Shown here: positions 1 through 13,326 of the stretch, piece by piece | Position numbering within the stretch: position 1 is the stretch's first letter | Layout: every line of letters begins with the position of its first letter | From: Chlorobium sp. N1 | GTDB taxonomy: Bacteria > Bacteroidota > Chlorobiia > Chlorobiales > Chlorobiaceae | Length of the DNA: 64,000 nt | Assembly: GCF_004332115.1 (NCBI RefSeq) | Contig: NZ_SJPA01000001.1 | Span: 434,001-498,000, forward strand | Direction: 5' to 3' | Notes under the pieces: generated by a model | Seen by the model: the letters and a program-made list of their open reading frames with translations, nothing else | What the model was told of the DNA's origin: nothing | The model's database searches: none | Made by a program: the position numbers and the translations under genes

Positions 1-246
1 GTTGAACCCTCCCGCAAACCAGAAGGCGAGCAGGACGACGAGGTCGAAGGCGCCGCTGTAGAGAGAGAGGGCGGTCGAGGCGCGAAGATAGGCCTGCGAC
101 CTGCCATAGGCTTCGTCGTCGAAGATGCCCTCGAACTCTGCCGGCAGCGGGGCACGCGACGCACGGAGGTTGAGCAGCTCGGAGAGCAGGCGAACGAGGA
201 AAGTCGCAAGCAGCGTGAAAAGGACGACGGCGCCGAAAACGTTCAT
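1..246 (-). CDS. M48-family (Ste24/CAAX-type) membrane metalloprotease, N-terminal fragment
   Basis: Only the first 82 codons lie in the window; the gene runs off its left edge. The N-terminus has a hydrophobic segment (about residues 4-20), then the stretch EGIFDDEAYGRSQAYLRAS, then a second hydrophobic segment. This pattern is typical of the N-terminal region of Ste24/CAAX prenyl protease-like M48 peptidases. The catalytic HExxH motif would lie outside the window, so the family call rests on the N-terminal pattern alone. ATG at 246 follows the upstream hydrolase by 20 bp on the same strand, so it is probably the last gene of the 3413-1 operon. Confidence 0.6.
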   Translation of the reverse strand, partial: MNVFGAVVLFTLLATFLVRLLSELLNLRASRAPLPAEFEGIFDDEAYGRSQAYLRASTALSLYSGAFDLVVLLAFWFAGGFN

Positions 247-266
247 CTCAGTCGGATGGATAGGGT

Positions 267-1145
<879 letters not shown>

Positions 1146-1161
1146 AGAGGCTGTGGCTCGG

Positions 1162-3413
<2,252 letters not shown>

Positions 3414-3557
3414 GACGGGGTTCTTTCTTTTTTCTTCGGCTTATTGGGTGCCAGCAAATATAATATTTACATTGTTTTTTTTACTGCTGCAGGCCCTAAA
3501 CACCTCGGTTTTCCTGCCGGCAGCCTTCTTTCAACGGACTACGGAGTATTCACTGGG

Positions 3558-4302
<745 letters not shown>

Positions 4303-4313
<11 letters not shown>

Positions 4314-4827
4314 GCGCTTCGGGAACCGCCCTGTAGGCCCTGATCGAGCGGAGCTCCAGGCGGAACGGCCCGACCTCTTCCCTGGAAACCAGAAGGCCGA
4401 TCTGCACGATCGAAGAGCGGTCGAGAGGTGTCGCCCCTTCGATGGAGCGGCCCCTGAACGAAGCCGAAAATCCCGAAAACGGCAGATCCACCTCCATCCA
4501 CTTTCCGGCAACCGGCTCAAAATCGCTACGGTAGACGATGCCGTCGTAGCTGTCGTCGTTGCGGATGCGGAAACTGTAGCGGCGGCCGTCTCCCCGGACG
4601 AAAAGCCGGAGGCCGTCGAACCCGCTGAAGTCACGCTCTTCGGGAAACGTGCGCACCGAGGCGAACCCGCCGCCGTTCTCCGTGGAGAGCACCCCGTCGA
4701 ACACCGCGGTGCCGGGATCTGCAATAGAGAGGCGGCTCACGGAAATCCCGCCCATAATGCCGTCGTCGACGCTGTGCCACTTGAGGCACCTGGTACTGGA
4801 GAAGTCGCAGAGCATCCGTTCCTGCAT
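4303..4827 (-). CDS. CIA30-family (complex I intermediate-associated protein 30-like) protein
   Basis: A 174-aa protein with CIA30-domain features: [13 protein letters not shown] near the start, [17 protein letters not shown], then [20 protein letters not shown] and a C-terminal [19 protein letters not shown] strand. The fold is a galactose-binding-like beta sandwich. Bacterial members are widespread in phototrophs, but their function is unsettled. No signal peptide or membrane segment is evident. Its 3' end overlaps hisF on the opposite strand by 11 bp. Confidence 0.85.
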
Positions 4828-4946
4828 GCCGGTATGGGTTTAGGGGATTGATGTTTCGGCCGGATAAGAAGTACTGGAATAGTAAGGCATCCCTTCGTAT
4901 TTTCAATGGCAACAACAAAAAACCGCCACCAAAAGATCCCGTCCTC

Positions 4947-5426
4947 ATGCACCGACTGCTCTCATCAACCCGCTTTCTGGTCATCCTGGCCGTTGCAGCG
5001 CTCTTTGCCGCCGCCGTCACGCTGCTTGTCTACGGCGCCGTTTCGGTCGGGAGCCTCATAGTCCAGGCCATCCTCTCCGGATCGATCACGCCGAAAGGCG
5101 GCAAAAGCCTGGTGCTCGGCTTCATCGAAAGCGCAGACCTGTTCCTCGTCGCAACGGCCCTCTACATCATGGCGCTCGGCCTCTACGAACTCTTCATCGA
5201 CGATACCGTTCCCATGCCCGCATGGCTGCAGATCCACACCCTCGACGACCTGAAGGAGAAGCTGGTCGGGGTGATCGTCGTCGTCATGGCCGTCGTCTTC
5301 CTCGGCCATGCCATCACCTGGCACGGCGAGAGCTCGATCCTCTATTTCGGAGGCGCAGTCGCGGCAGTCACCGCGAGCCTCGCGCTCTTCAACGGCCAGA
5401 AGAAAAAGAAGGACCCGAAAGCCTGA
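4947..5426 (+). CDS. YqhA-like (UPF0114) membrane protein
   Basis: A 159-aa protein with about four hydrophobic segments. The N-terminal STRFLVILAVAALFAAA, the central LGFIESADLFLVATALYIMALGLYELF and the following WLQIHTLDDLKEKLVG match the YqhA/UPF0114 family, whose molecular role is not established. I chose the ATG at 4947 because family members begin just before the first membrane helix; the frame is also open from a TTG at 4848. It ends in a lysine-rich tail, 7 bp before the end of the convergent corA gene. Confidence 0.85.
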   Translation: MHRLLSSTRFLVILAVAALFAAAVTLLVYGAVSVGSLIVQAILSGSITPKGGKSLVLGFIESADLFLVATALYIMALGLYELFIDDTVPMPAWLQIHTLDDLKEKLVGVIVVVMAVVFLGHAITWHGESSILYFGGAVAAVTASLALFNGQKKKKDPKA

Positions 5427-5433
5427 GGCCCGC

Positions 5434-6561
5434 TCAGAACCACTTCCTCGTGCGGAAGAAGAGGATCATGCCGATAAAAATCGAGGCCATGAGCCCGAGC
5501 ACCCCGTAGTACCCCCACGGCCAGGAAAGCTCCGGCATGTAGCGGAAGTTCATGCCGTAGACGCCGGCGATGAAGGAGAGCGGCATGAAGACGGTGGCGA
5601 TGATGGTGAGCACCTTCATGATCTCGTTCATCCGGTTGTTGGCGATGGCCAGCCAGGTATCGTACATGCCGATGACGATGTCGCGATAGGTCTCGACCGT
5701 TTCGATGACCAGCACGATGTTGTCGAGGATGTCGCGGAAAAAGGGCCCGCTCGCCTCGTCGTCGATCACCCGGTAACGGTCTCGGCCGATGCTGTTGATG
5801 ATCTCGCGCAGCGGCCAGACCGACTTGCGAAGAAGAATCAGCTCCTTCTTCAGGGTGTACATCGCCGGAAGCGACCCCCTTGCCGCCGTCTCGGTCAGCA
5901 GGTCGTCGAGGGTCTCGATCCGGTCCTCGAAAGCTTCGAGAACGGCGAAGTAACTGTCGACCACCGCGTCGACAAGAGCGTAGGCCAGATAGTCCGCACC
6001 CTTTTTCCTGACATTCGTGCCGGCATTCTCCAGCCGCTCGTGGATGGAGGCGAAGAGCGGGCCCGGCGCCTCGCGGAAACTCAGGACGAAATCCTCCCCG
6101 ACGACGATCGCCAGCTGCTCCTCGGCAAGCCCGCCCTCTTCGGCGTCCGTCTGGAGCGTCTTGAGGACGAGGAAGAGATACCGGTCGAAATCCTCGATCT
6201 TCGGCCGCTGGAGGGTATGGAGGATATCTTCGAGCGTCAGGGGGTGGAGCCCGAAGTGGGTACCGGCCTCCCCGACGAGCCCGACGTCGTGCAGGCCGTC
6301 GATGTTCACCCAGAGCACCTCGCCCTCCCGGCGCATCCCGAGGGCATCCCTGAGGTTCCCGACGACCGCGCGCCGCACACACTCCTCGCTGTAGCTGAAG
6401 ACGGTAATCACCGGGCTCTCCATCTTCCGGCCGCCGGTATGGACGAGGGTACCGGGCGCCGTGCCGATGGTGCCGGCCATGCGGCCAATGATCTTTTTCA
6501 TCGGCCGGCGGGAGGAAGCGGCTCCCGCCGGACGGACTCTGTTTTTTCGGGCATGCTTCAT
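5434..6561 (-). CDS. corA: CorA-type magnesium/cobalt transporter
   Basis: About 375 aa. The large N-terminal cytoplasmic domain includes LHPLTLEDI and FLVLKTL. Two C-terminal transmembrane helices are separated by the family signature GMN (YGMNFRYMPE). The protein ends in a basic RTRKWF tail, as CorA pentamers do. The frame is open to 6675, but ATG 6561 is preceded by a GGAGAG ribosome-binding site and begins a basic N-terminal extension. It lies 19 bp downstream of the phosphoketolase gene and may be co-transcribed with it. Confidence 0.92.
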   Translation of the reverse strand: MKHARKNRVRPAGAASSRRPMKKIIGRMAGTIGTAPGTLVHTGGRKMESPVITVFSYSEECVRRAVVGNLRDALGMRREGEVLWVNIDGLHDVGLVGEAGTHFGLHPLTLEDILHTLQRPKIEDFDRYLFLVLKTLQTDAEEGGLAEEQLAIVVGEDFVLSFREAPGPLFASIHERLENAGTNVRKKGADYLAYALVDAVVDSYFAVLEAFEDRIETLDDLLTETAARGSLPAMYTLKKELILLRKSVWPLREIINSIGRDRYRVIDDEASGPFFRDILDNIVLVIETVETYRDIVIGMYDTWLAIANNRMNEIMKVLTIIATVFMPLSFIAGVYGMNFRYMPELSWPWGYYGVLGLMASIFIGMILFFRTRKWF

Positions 6562-6580
6562 CAGCTCTCCGTTGGGGATT

Positions 6581-8986
6581 TCAGGAACGCGTCCACTGCC
6601 AGTTGCGGATTTCGGGCATATCCTCGCCGTAGGTCCGGATGTACTCACGGTGGGCGATGAGCATGTCGCGCACATGCTGCTTCACATAGGCCGCCTTCTG
6701 GCGGAGGCGCGGCACCCGCTCGACCACGTCGGCCACCAGGTGGAACCGGTCGAGGTCGTTGCGCACCACCATGTCGAACGGCGTGCTCGTCGTCCCCTCC
6801 TCCTTGTAGCCGCGCACATGGAGGTTGTGGTGGTTGGTGCGGCGGTAGGTCAGCCGGTGGATCAGCCAGGGGTAGCCGTGATAGGCGAAAATGATCGGAC
6901 GGTCGACGGTGAAGATCTCGTCGAAATCCCGGTTCGCCAGGCCGTGGGGATGCTCTTCGGGCGGCTGCAGGGTCATGAGGTCGACGACGTTGACCACCCG
7001 GATCTTCAAATCGGGGATCTTCTCGCGGAGGATCTGCACCGCGGCAAGGGTTTCAAGGGTCGGCACGTCGCCCGCGCAGGCCATGACCACGTCGGGATCG
7101 CCGTCTTCGGTATCGTTGGAGGCCCACTCCCAGATGCCGATGCCGCTCGTGCAGTGCCGGACGGCCGACTCCATGTCGAGCCACTGCCATGCGGGCTGCT
7201 TGCCGGCGACGATGACGTTGATGTAGTCGCGCGAACGCAGGCAGTGGTCGGTGACCGAGAGCAGCGTATTGGCGTCCGGCGGCAGGTAGACGCGGATCAC
7301 GTCGGCCTTCTTGTTGACGACGTGGTCGATGAACCCCGGGTCCTGGTGGGAGAAGCCGTTGTGGTCCTGCCGCCACACGTGGGAGGTGAGCAGGTAGTTC
7401 AGGGAGGCGACGGGGCGGCGCCAGGCGATGTCGTGCTTGCACACCTTCAGCCACTTGGCATGCTGGTTGAACATCGAATCGATAATGTGGATGAACGCCT
7501 CGTAACAGGAGAAGAACCCGTGTCGGCCGGTAAGCAGGTAGCCCTCCAGCCACCCCTGGCAGGTATGTTCGGAGAGGATCTCCATCACCCTGCCGTCGGG
7601 AGCGAGATGGTCGTCGTACGAGCGGACCTCCTCCATCCAGGTCCGGTCCGTCACCTCGAAGAGCGCGCCGAGGCGGTTGGATGCCGTCTCGTCGGGGCCG
7701 AACACCCTGAAGCGCGGCTCGCCGCGGTTGGCCTGCATCACATCGCGCAGGAACGCGCCCGTCACCCGGGTCGCCTCGGCCTCGACCGATCCGGGCTCCG
7801 GCACGGAGACGGCGTACGCCCTGAAATCCGGCAGCACAAGATCCTTCAGGAGCAGTCCGCCGTTGGCATGCGGGTTGTCGCCCATGCGACGCCTGCCTTT
7901 CGGGGCGAGCTCCTTCAGCTCCGGAAGCAGCGTCCCTTCCGGGGTGAAGAGCTCTTCGGGCCGGTAGCTTTTCATCCACTCCTCGAGCAGCCTCAGATGG
8001 GCGGGATTCGTGCGCACCTCGGCAAACGGCACCTGATGCGCCCGCCAGAAGTCCTCGACCTTCTTGCCGTCGACCTCCTTCGGCCCGGTCCACCCCTTGG
8101 GGGAACGGAGCACGATCATCGGCCAGAGCGGCCGTTCCACCCTGCCGCCGCTGCGCGCGGTGCACTGGATCGAAGCGATGGCATCGAGGCATCCGTCCAC
8201 GGCGGCGGCCATCTGGCGATGCATCGCATCCGGCTCCGACCCCTCGACGAACCATGGAGCGTACCCGTACCCCTCAAGGAGACGGCGGAGCTCGTCGTGC
8301 GGAAGGCGGGCGAGCAGCGCGGGGTTGGCGATCTTGTAACCGTTCAGGTGCAGGATCGGCAGCACCGCACCGTCCCGACGCGGGTTGAGGAACTTGTTGG
8401 AGTGCCATGAGGTGGCCAGGGGCCCCGTTTCGGCCTCGCCGTCGCCGATGACGCAGGCGACGACCAGATCCGGGTTGTCGAAGGCCGCCCCGTAGGCGTG
8501 CGAGAGACTGTAGCCGAGCTCGCCGCCCTCATGGATGGATCCGGGCGTCTCCGGCGCCACGTGGCTCGGAACGCCCCCGGGAAAGGAAAACTGCCGGAAC
8601 AGCTTCTCCATACCGGCCTCGTCCTCCGACACGGCGGGGTAATACTCGCTGTAGGTCCCCTCGAGCCAGACGTTGGCCAGGAGGGCCGGACCACCGTGGC
8701 CGGGCCCGGAAATATAGATCATCTCGAGGTCCCGCTGCCGGATCGCCCGGTTGAGGTGCACGTAGATGAAGTTCTGTCCGGGAGTCGTCCCCCAGTGTCC
8801 GAGCAGGCGCGGCTTGACATGATCGGCCGTGAGCGGCTCGCGCAGGAGCGGGTTGCGGAGCAGGTAGATCTGGCCCACCGAAAGATAGTTCGCCGCACGC
8901 CAGTAGGCGTCGAGTCCCCGGATCTCGGAGAGCTCCAGCCCCTTCTTTTCCGTTTCCTTTGCCATCGTTGCACTCGTGGTATTCAT
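6581..8986 (-). CDS. xfp: Xylulose-5-phosphate/fructose-6-phosphate phosphoketolase
   Basis: A thiamine-diphosphate enzyme of about 801 aa, full length for the family. It splits xylulose 5-phosphate or fructose 6-phosphate with inorganic phosphate, giving acetyl phosphate plus glyceraldehyde 3-phosphate or erythrose 4-phosphate. Family landmarks include [28 protein letters not shown], the ThDP/Mg motif [13 protein letters not shown] and [20 protein letters not shown] in the C-terminal half. ATG 8986 is favoured over a GTG at 8989 because it lies 8 bp from AGGGAG. The acetate kinase gene precedes it by 26 bp. Confidence 0.97.
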   Translation of the reverse strand: MNTTSATMAKETEKKGLELSEIRGLDAYWRAANYLSVGQIYLLRNPLLREPLTADHVKPRLLGHWGTTPGQNFIYVHLNRAIRQRDLEMIYISGPGHGGPALLANVWLEGTYSEYYPAVSEDEAGMEKLFRQFSFPGGVPSHVAPETPGSIHEGGELGYSLSHAYGAAFDNPDLVVACVIGDGEAETGPLATSWHSNKFLNPRRDGAVLPILHLNGYKIANPALLARLPHDELRRLLEGYGYAPWFVEGSEPDAMHRQMAAAVDGCLDAIASIQCTARSGGRVERPLWPMIVLRSPKGWTGPKEVDGKKVEDFWRAHQVPFAEVRTNPAHLRLLEEWMKSYRPEELFTPEGTLLPELKELAPKGRRRMGDNPHANGGLLLKDLVLPDFRAYAVSVPEPGSVEAEATRVTGAFLRDVMQANRGEPRFRVFGPDETASNRLGALFEVTDRTWMEEVRSYDDHLAPDGRVMEILSEHTCQGWLEGYLLTGRHGFFSCYEAFIHIIDSMFNQHAKWLKVCKHDIAWRRPVASLNYLLTSHVWRQDHNGFSHQDPGFIDHVVNKKADVIRVYLPPDANTLLSVTDHCLRSRDYINVIVAGKQPAWQWLDMESAVRHCTSGIGIWEWASNDTEDGDPDVVMACAGDVPTLETLAAVQILREKIPDLKIRVVNVVDLMTLQPPEEHPHGLANRDFDEIFTVDRPIIFAYHGYPWLIHRLTYRRTNHHNLHVRGYKEEGTTSTPFDMVVRNDLDRFHLVADVVERVPRLRQKAAYVKQHVRDMLIAHREYIRTYGEDMPEIRNWQWTRS

Positions 8987-9012
8987 CACTTCGTCTCCCT
9001 GTGGTTTATCGG

Positions 9013-10191
9013 TTAGAGTGATTCAACAAGCTTCAATGCCTCGCGGGCGATCAGCTGCTCCTCGTCGGTCTGCATGACCCGTACCATGGCCCGTCCGGGC
9101 GAGTCGAGGGAAATCACCGCCGCATTCCCGCTGTTGCGTTCTTCGTCGAGCCGGAGGCCCATGCAGCCGAGGCCCCGGCAGATGCGACGGCGCACCTCGG
9201 GCGAATGCTCGCCTATCCCGCCGGTGAAGACCAGGAGATCAAGGCCGCCGAGAACAGCGAAGAGCGAGCCGAGCTGTTTTCGGGCCTGGTAGCAGAAGAG
9301 CTCCACGGCAAGGCGGGCAGCCGGGTCGGAAGCCTCCGCCGAGAGCAGGTCGCGCATGTCGTCGCTCCGGCCCGAAAGGGCGAGCAGGCCCGAACGGCGA
9401 TTGACCATATCCTTGACCTCCGGGGGCGACATCCCCGCCTCCTCGAGCAGGTAGAGCACCACCCCGGGGTCGAGATCCCCGGTCCGGGTGCTCATGACGA
9501 GCCCGCCAGCCGGAGAAAACCCCATGCTGGTCTCGATGCTCCGGCCGTCACGAACCGCGGCCATGCTGGCCCCGTGGCCGAGATGGGCGAGGACGACCCG
9601 TCCGCTCACGGCGGCACCCACCCCCATCCGGCGGAGCTCCCGGAGCAGGTACTGGTAGGACAGCCCGTGAAAACCGTAACGCTCGACCCCCCGCTCCCTC
9701 ACAGGGAGGGGAAGTGCGTAGGTCCTGGCGACCTCCGGCATGGTGCGGTGGAAGGCGGTGTCGAAACAGGCGACCTGGCGGGCTTTTTCCATGAACCCGG
9801 CGGCGAGCTCCACTCCCTTGAGGGCCGGCGGGAGATGTTCGGGAGCGTAGGGAACGAGGCGACGGATGTCGGCCGTCACCTCCGGCGTGAGAAGCGTCGG
9901 CTCGCCATAGCGGGGGCCGCCGTGCACGATCCGGTGGGCAATGACGTCCGGCCCGGGGCCCTCAAGGGAGCGGATCCGGGAAAAGATCCGGCGGAAGGCC
10001 TCCTCATGGTTCGCGGCATCGGCCGGCCCCGCCTCCGGGGAGGCGCCCGCTCGACGGAAACCGAAGGTGCCCCCTTTTGTGCCGATCCGGGTCAGCTCGC
10101 CGGCATACACCGGCCGGGAGAGCTCAAGGGAGCTGTAGAGCGCGAATTTGATGCTTGAAGAGCCTGCATTGAAGACGAGAATGTTTTTCAT
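9013..10191 (-). CDS. ackA: Acetate kinase
   Basis: A 392-aa ASKHA-superfamily kinase interconverting acetyl phosphate + ADP with acetate + ATP. The N-terminal [12 protein letters not shown], the internal CFDTAFH and YGFHGLSY stretches, [14 protein letters not shown] and the C-terminal [12 protein letters not shown] motif are all present, and length matches the family. It is the first gene of a two-gene operon with phosphoketolase, which generates its acetyl phosphate substrate. This pairing implies substrate-level ATP formation from sugar phosphates. Confidence 0.97.
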   Translation of the reverse strand: MKNILVFNAGSSSIKFALYSSLELSRPVYAGELTRIGTKGGTFGFRRAGASPEAGPADAANHEEAFRRIFSRIRSLEGPGPDVIAHRIVHGGPRYGEPTLLTPEVTADIRRLVPYAPEHLPPALKGVELAAGFMEKARQVACFDTAFHRTMPEVARTYALPLPVRERGVERYGFHGLSYQYLLRELRRMGVGAAVSGRVVLAHLGHGASMAAVRDGRSIETSMGFSPAGGLVMSTRTGDLDPGVVLYLLEEAGMSPPEVKDMVNRRSGLLALSGRSDDMRDLLSAEASDPAARLAVELFCYQARKQLGSLFAVLGGLDLLVFTGGIGEHSPEVRRRICRGLGCMGLRLDEERNSGNAAVISLDSPGRAMVRVMQTDEEQLIAREALKLVESL

Positions 10192-10379
10192 CGCGACAGG
10201 AAGTGGCCTTCATGAACGAGCTGTGGCATATGCAAACTACGCAAAGAACGGCACAAACCGATACGGGAGGCGACAGCGGCAGGGTACGCCGATATAAAAA
10301 TGCGTCCCGCCCTCCGCTCCGCCCGGCCGACGAATTGCCTATATTGGAAAAAAGGTCGCAACCCGGATTCCCTACGGCC

Positions 10380-11405
10380 ATGACGACAATGAGAGACTTC
10401 ATCAGAGGACTGCCCAAAGCCGAGCTCCACCTGCACCTGGAGGGCACGCTCGAACCGGACATGATGCTCGAACTTGCCGCACGCAACTCGATGCAGGCAC
10501 CCTTCCCGGATGTGGAAGCAGCAGAAAAAGCCTACCGGTTCACCGACCTGCAGTCCTTCCTCGACATCTACTACCGCTCGACGGCGGTCCTCGTGACCGA
10601 AGAGGACTTCCGCCAGCTCACGCTCGCCTACCTGCAGAAGGCGGCCGCCCAGAACGTCCGCCATGCGGAACTCTTCTTCGACCCCCAGGCCCACACGGCC
10701 CGTGGAGTCGCCTTCGAAACCGTGCTGAGGGGAATTGAGCGCGCCGCCGAAGAAGCCCACCGGACCCTCTCCGTCTCGACCCGCCTCATCATGTGCGTGC
10801 TTCGCCACCTCACGGAACGTGAAGGCATGCGGATGCTCGAGGAGGCCGTCCGATGGAAACGCTGGATCACAGGCATCGGCCTCGATTCATCGGAACGGGG
10901 CAATCCACCCTCAAAGTTCCGCAACCTCTTCCGCAAAGCGCGCGAGGAAGGGTTCCTGCTGACGGCCCACGCCGGAGAAGAAGGCTCGGCCGAGAACGTC
11001 AGGGAGGCGCTCGAGCTCCTGCATCTCGACCGCATCGACCACGGCGTGCACTGCATGGACGACCCGCAGCTCGTCCGGGAACTGGTGCGCCGGGCCGTAC
11101 CGCTCACCGTCTGCCCGCTCTCCAACGTGAAGCTCGGCGTCTTCAGGAGCATGCAGGAGCACAACCTGAAAGCGATGCTCGAGAGCGGACTCATGGTAAC
11201 GCTGAACTCCGACGACCCGGCCTATTTCGGAGGCTACGTCAACGAAAACTTCACCGCGGCGGCCGAGGCGCTCGGCCTCGACTTCCGCCAGATCGCCACG
11301 CTTGCCGAAAACTCCTTCAGGGCCTCATCACTCAACCCCGTGCAGAAACAGCTTCACCTCGACGAACTGGCCGGTTACGCCCGCCGCTGCGAAGCCTGCC
11401 GCTGA
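10380..11405 (+). CDS. Adenosine/adenine deaminase family protein, probably adenine deaminase
   Basis: A 341-aa zinc-dependent amidohydrolase with metal and catalytic residues HLHLEG (His17, His19), HAGE (His197, Glu200), DHGVH (His221) and NSDDPAYF (Asp278, Asp279). The combination PLSNVKLGVF with NSDDPAYFGGYVNENF resembles the fungal Aah1/Pseudomonas-type adenine deaminases more than true adenosine deaminases. The reaction would be adenine to hypoxanthine. Downstream hpt, 12 bp away, would then turn hypoxanthine into IMP, supporting this reading. The frame is open from 10203, but ATG 10380 starts right before the first motif. Confidence 0.88.
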   Translation: MTTMRDFIRGLPKAELHLHLEGTLEPDMMLELAARNSMQAPFPDVEAAEKAYRFTDLQSFLDIYYRSTAVLVTEEDFRQLTLAYLQKAAAQNVRHAELFFDPQAHTARGVAFETVLRGIERAAEEAHRTLSVSTRLIMCVLRHLTEREGMRMLEEAVRWKRWITGIGLDSSERGNPPSKFRNLFRKAREEGFLLTAHAGEEGSAENVREALELLHLDRIDHGVHCMDDPQLVRELVRRAVPLTVCPLSNVKLGVFRSMQEHNLKAMLESGLMVTLNSDDPAYFGGYVNENFTAAAEALGLDFRQIATLAENSFRASSLNPVQKQLHLDELAGYARRCEACR

Positions 11406-11417
11406 ACCCGGAATCCG

Positions 11418-11948
11418 ATGCAAAAAGAACGCCCCGAGCCTTTCATAACCGCCGACGCCATAGCGAAGCGGATCCGGGAACTCGGTGAGGCTATTTCGAA
11501 CGAGTACCCCGACGCCACGGAGGAAAATCCGCTCGCCCTCGTCGCCGTCCTCAAGGGAGCCTGCATCTTCGCCGCCGACCTCATCCGCACCCTCAGCATC
11601 CCCTGCACCATCCAGTTCATCTCCGCCTCCAGCTACGGCTCGGGCACCGTCTCATCGGGCCAGGTCGAGCTCGACCACGACCTCGCCGTGGAGGGCAGGG
11701 CGGTGCTCGTCATAGAAGACATCGTCGACACCGGGCTCACGATCCTGAAAATCACCGAAACGCTCCAGGAACAGAACCCCTCGAGCCTGCGCATCTGCAC
11801 CCTGCTCGACAAGCCCTCCGCACGCGTCCACCCCGTCAGGGTCGACCATGTCGGCTTCAGCGTGCCGGACCGGTTCCTCATCGGCTACGGCATCGACTGG
11901 AACGAACACTACCGCGAACTCCCCTACCTCGCCCTGCTCGACGCCTGA
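11418..11948 (+). CDS. hpt: Hypoxanthine phosphoribosyltransferase
   Basis: A 176-aa type I phosphoribosyltransferase. The PRPP-binding signature VLVIEDIVDTGLTI lies at residues 96-109, preceded by LKGACIFAADLIR and the flexible-loop ASSYGSGT. It converts hypoxanthine (and guanine) plus PRPP to IMP/GMP in the cytosol. The C-terminal VGFSVPDRFLIGYGIDWNEHYRELPY block is typical of Hpt. It follows the deaminase gene by 12 bp, forming a purine-salvage pair. Confidence 0.95.
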   Translation: MQKERPEPFITADAIAKRIRELGEAISNEYPDATEENPLALVAVLKGACIFAADLIRTLSIPCTIQFISASSYGSGTVSSGQVELDHDLAVEGRAVLVIEDIVDTGLTILKITETLQEQNPSSLRICTLLDKPSARVHPVRVDHVGFSVPDRFLIGYGIDWNEHYRELPYLALLDA

Positions 11949-12068
11949 TCCGCCCCGCCCGCCAACCCCGCACTCCCGCCCCGGGCCGGGGCCGCACGGG
12001 AGGCCGCACTGCGTCCCAGAGCAGAAATCACAGAAATGTCTGAATATTTATTTTATTTGAACTAAAAA

Positions 12069-12085
12069 TCCTTATTTTTTAAGGA
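12069..12085. promoter_or_regulatory. Small inverted repeat in the AT-rich leader of nifV
   Basis: TCCTTA and TAAGGA arms (6 bp) flank five T residues, about 64 bp upstream of the nifV ATG. The 12020-12110 region is far more AT-rich than its surroundings and is the likely promoter region of nifV-nifA. I see no sigma-54 promoter or TGT-N10-ACA site in 11949-12148. The repeat could be an operator or a weak hairpin. Confidence 0.35.
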
Positions 12086-12148
12086 AACTAAACCCTATAC
12101 ACTAAATCACCCCGGCGACGACACCAGCCAACCCAACGGAATCGGAAC

Positions 12149-13306
12149 ATGACCACTTCGGCAGCCGCGGCCCCTGAATGCACCTCGAGGCCATGGATCA
12201 TCGACACCACGCTCCGCGACGGAGAGCAGGCCCCCGGCGTAGTCTTCAGCGACCGGGAAAAAACCGACATCGCCCGCATGCTCTCCGAAGCCGGCGTCGA
12301 TGAGCTCGAAGCGGGCTACCCGGCCATCAGCCGCGAAGAGGAGACGATCATACGCAGCATCGCCGCCCTGCACCTTCCGGTACGCCTCACCGGCTGGGCG
12401 AGAGCAAAATGGGAGGATATCGAGGCGGTCTGCCGAAGCGGGGTCGAAGGCGTCCACATCAGCTTTCCGCTCTCGCCGCTCTACCTCGAGCTCATGGGTC
12501 GCGACTACGACTGGGTGCAGGACCAGCTCCAGGACCTTGTCATACGCGCCAGGCGCTACTTCCGCCACGTCAGCGTCGGCGCACAGGACGCGACGCGAAC
12601 CCCTCCGGAGACGCTGCGGCGCTTCATCGCCGACGCGGGAAGGGCCGGCGCAGAACGGGTCCGCATAGCCGACACTGTCGGCGTCTCCACCCCGCTTTCG
12701 ATCTGCCGTCTTCTCGACCGGGTGCTTGTGGCGGGCGGGCCGATGCTCGAATTCCATGCGCACAACGACCTCGGCATGGCGACGGCCAACGCCCACACCG
12801 CCATAGAGGCCGGCTGCGGAGCCGTCAGCGTATCGGTAGGAGGGCTCGGCGAACGGGCGGGCAACGCCGCACTCGAAGAGCTCTCGATCGCCCTCCGGCT
12901 CTCCGGCAGGCACGCCACCGCCATCGACACCACCCGGCTCACCGCACTATGCCGGGCCGTCTCGGAGGCCTCCGGCCGCTCGATACAGCCGCAGAAGCCG
13001 GTCGTCGGCCGTGCGGCATTCCAGCATGAATCCGGCATCCACTGCGCCGCCCTCCTGAAGGATCCGCTCTCCTACCAGCCCTTCATGCCGGCGCTGGCCG
13101 GCATGGCGGAGCACGAACTCGTCATCGGCAAGCACTCCGGCAGCGCGGCACTCAAGGACTTTTTCCAGAAAAAAGGCATCGCGCTCACGGCGAACGAAGC
13201 CGCGGCGACCCTCAGCGAGGTGCGCAGGATCGCCACAGAAAAGAAGCGCTCGCTCCGACCCTCCGAGCTTGAAGCCATTCACGACACCCTCAAAAAAGGA
13301 CTCTGA
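12149..13306 (+). CDS. nifV: Homocitrate synthase NifV
   Basis: A 385-aa HMGL/DRE-TIM metallolyase condensing acetyl-CoA with 2-oxoglutarate. The product homocitrate is the organic ligand of FeMo-cofactor. The DRE motif is in DTTLRDGEQAPG (residues 19-30), the metal-binding HAHNDLG is mid-protein, and the C-terminal FQHESGIH and IGKHSGSAAL segments are typical of homocitrate/isopropylmalate synthases. The short C-terminus without a LeuA regulatory domain and the nif location point to NifV. It is 20 bp upstream of nifA and so probably co-transcribed. Confidence 0.95.
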   Translation: MTTSAAAAPECTSRPWIIDTTLRDGEQAPGVVFSDREKTDIARMLSEAGVDELEAGYPAISREEETIIRSIAALHLPVRLTGWARAKWEDIEAVCRSGVEGVHISFPLSPLYLELMGRDYDWVQDQLQDLVIRARRYFRHVSVGAQDATRTPPETLRRFIADAGRAGAERVRIADTVGVSTPLSICRLLDRVLVAGGPMLEFHAHNDLGMATANAHTAIEAGCGAVSVSVGGLGERAGNAALEELSIALRLSGRHATAIDTTRLTALCRAVSEASGRSIQPQKPVVGRAAFQHESGIHCAALLKDPLSYQPFMPALAGMAEHELVIGKHSGSAALKDFFQKKGIALTANEAAATLSEVRRIATEKKRSLRPSELEAIHDTLKKGL

Positions 13307-13326
13307 ACGAAAAGAGGAGAGAGCGC

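Noticed and set aside
6461-8410. 649-codon open frame on the plus strand across the phosphoketolase gene
   Set aside because: Antisense to a full-length, well-conserved enzyme; no motif in the translation.
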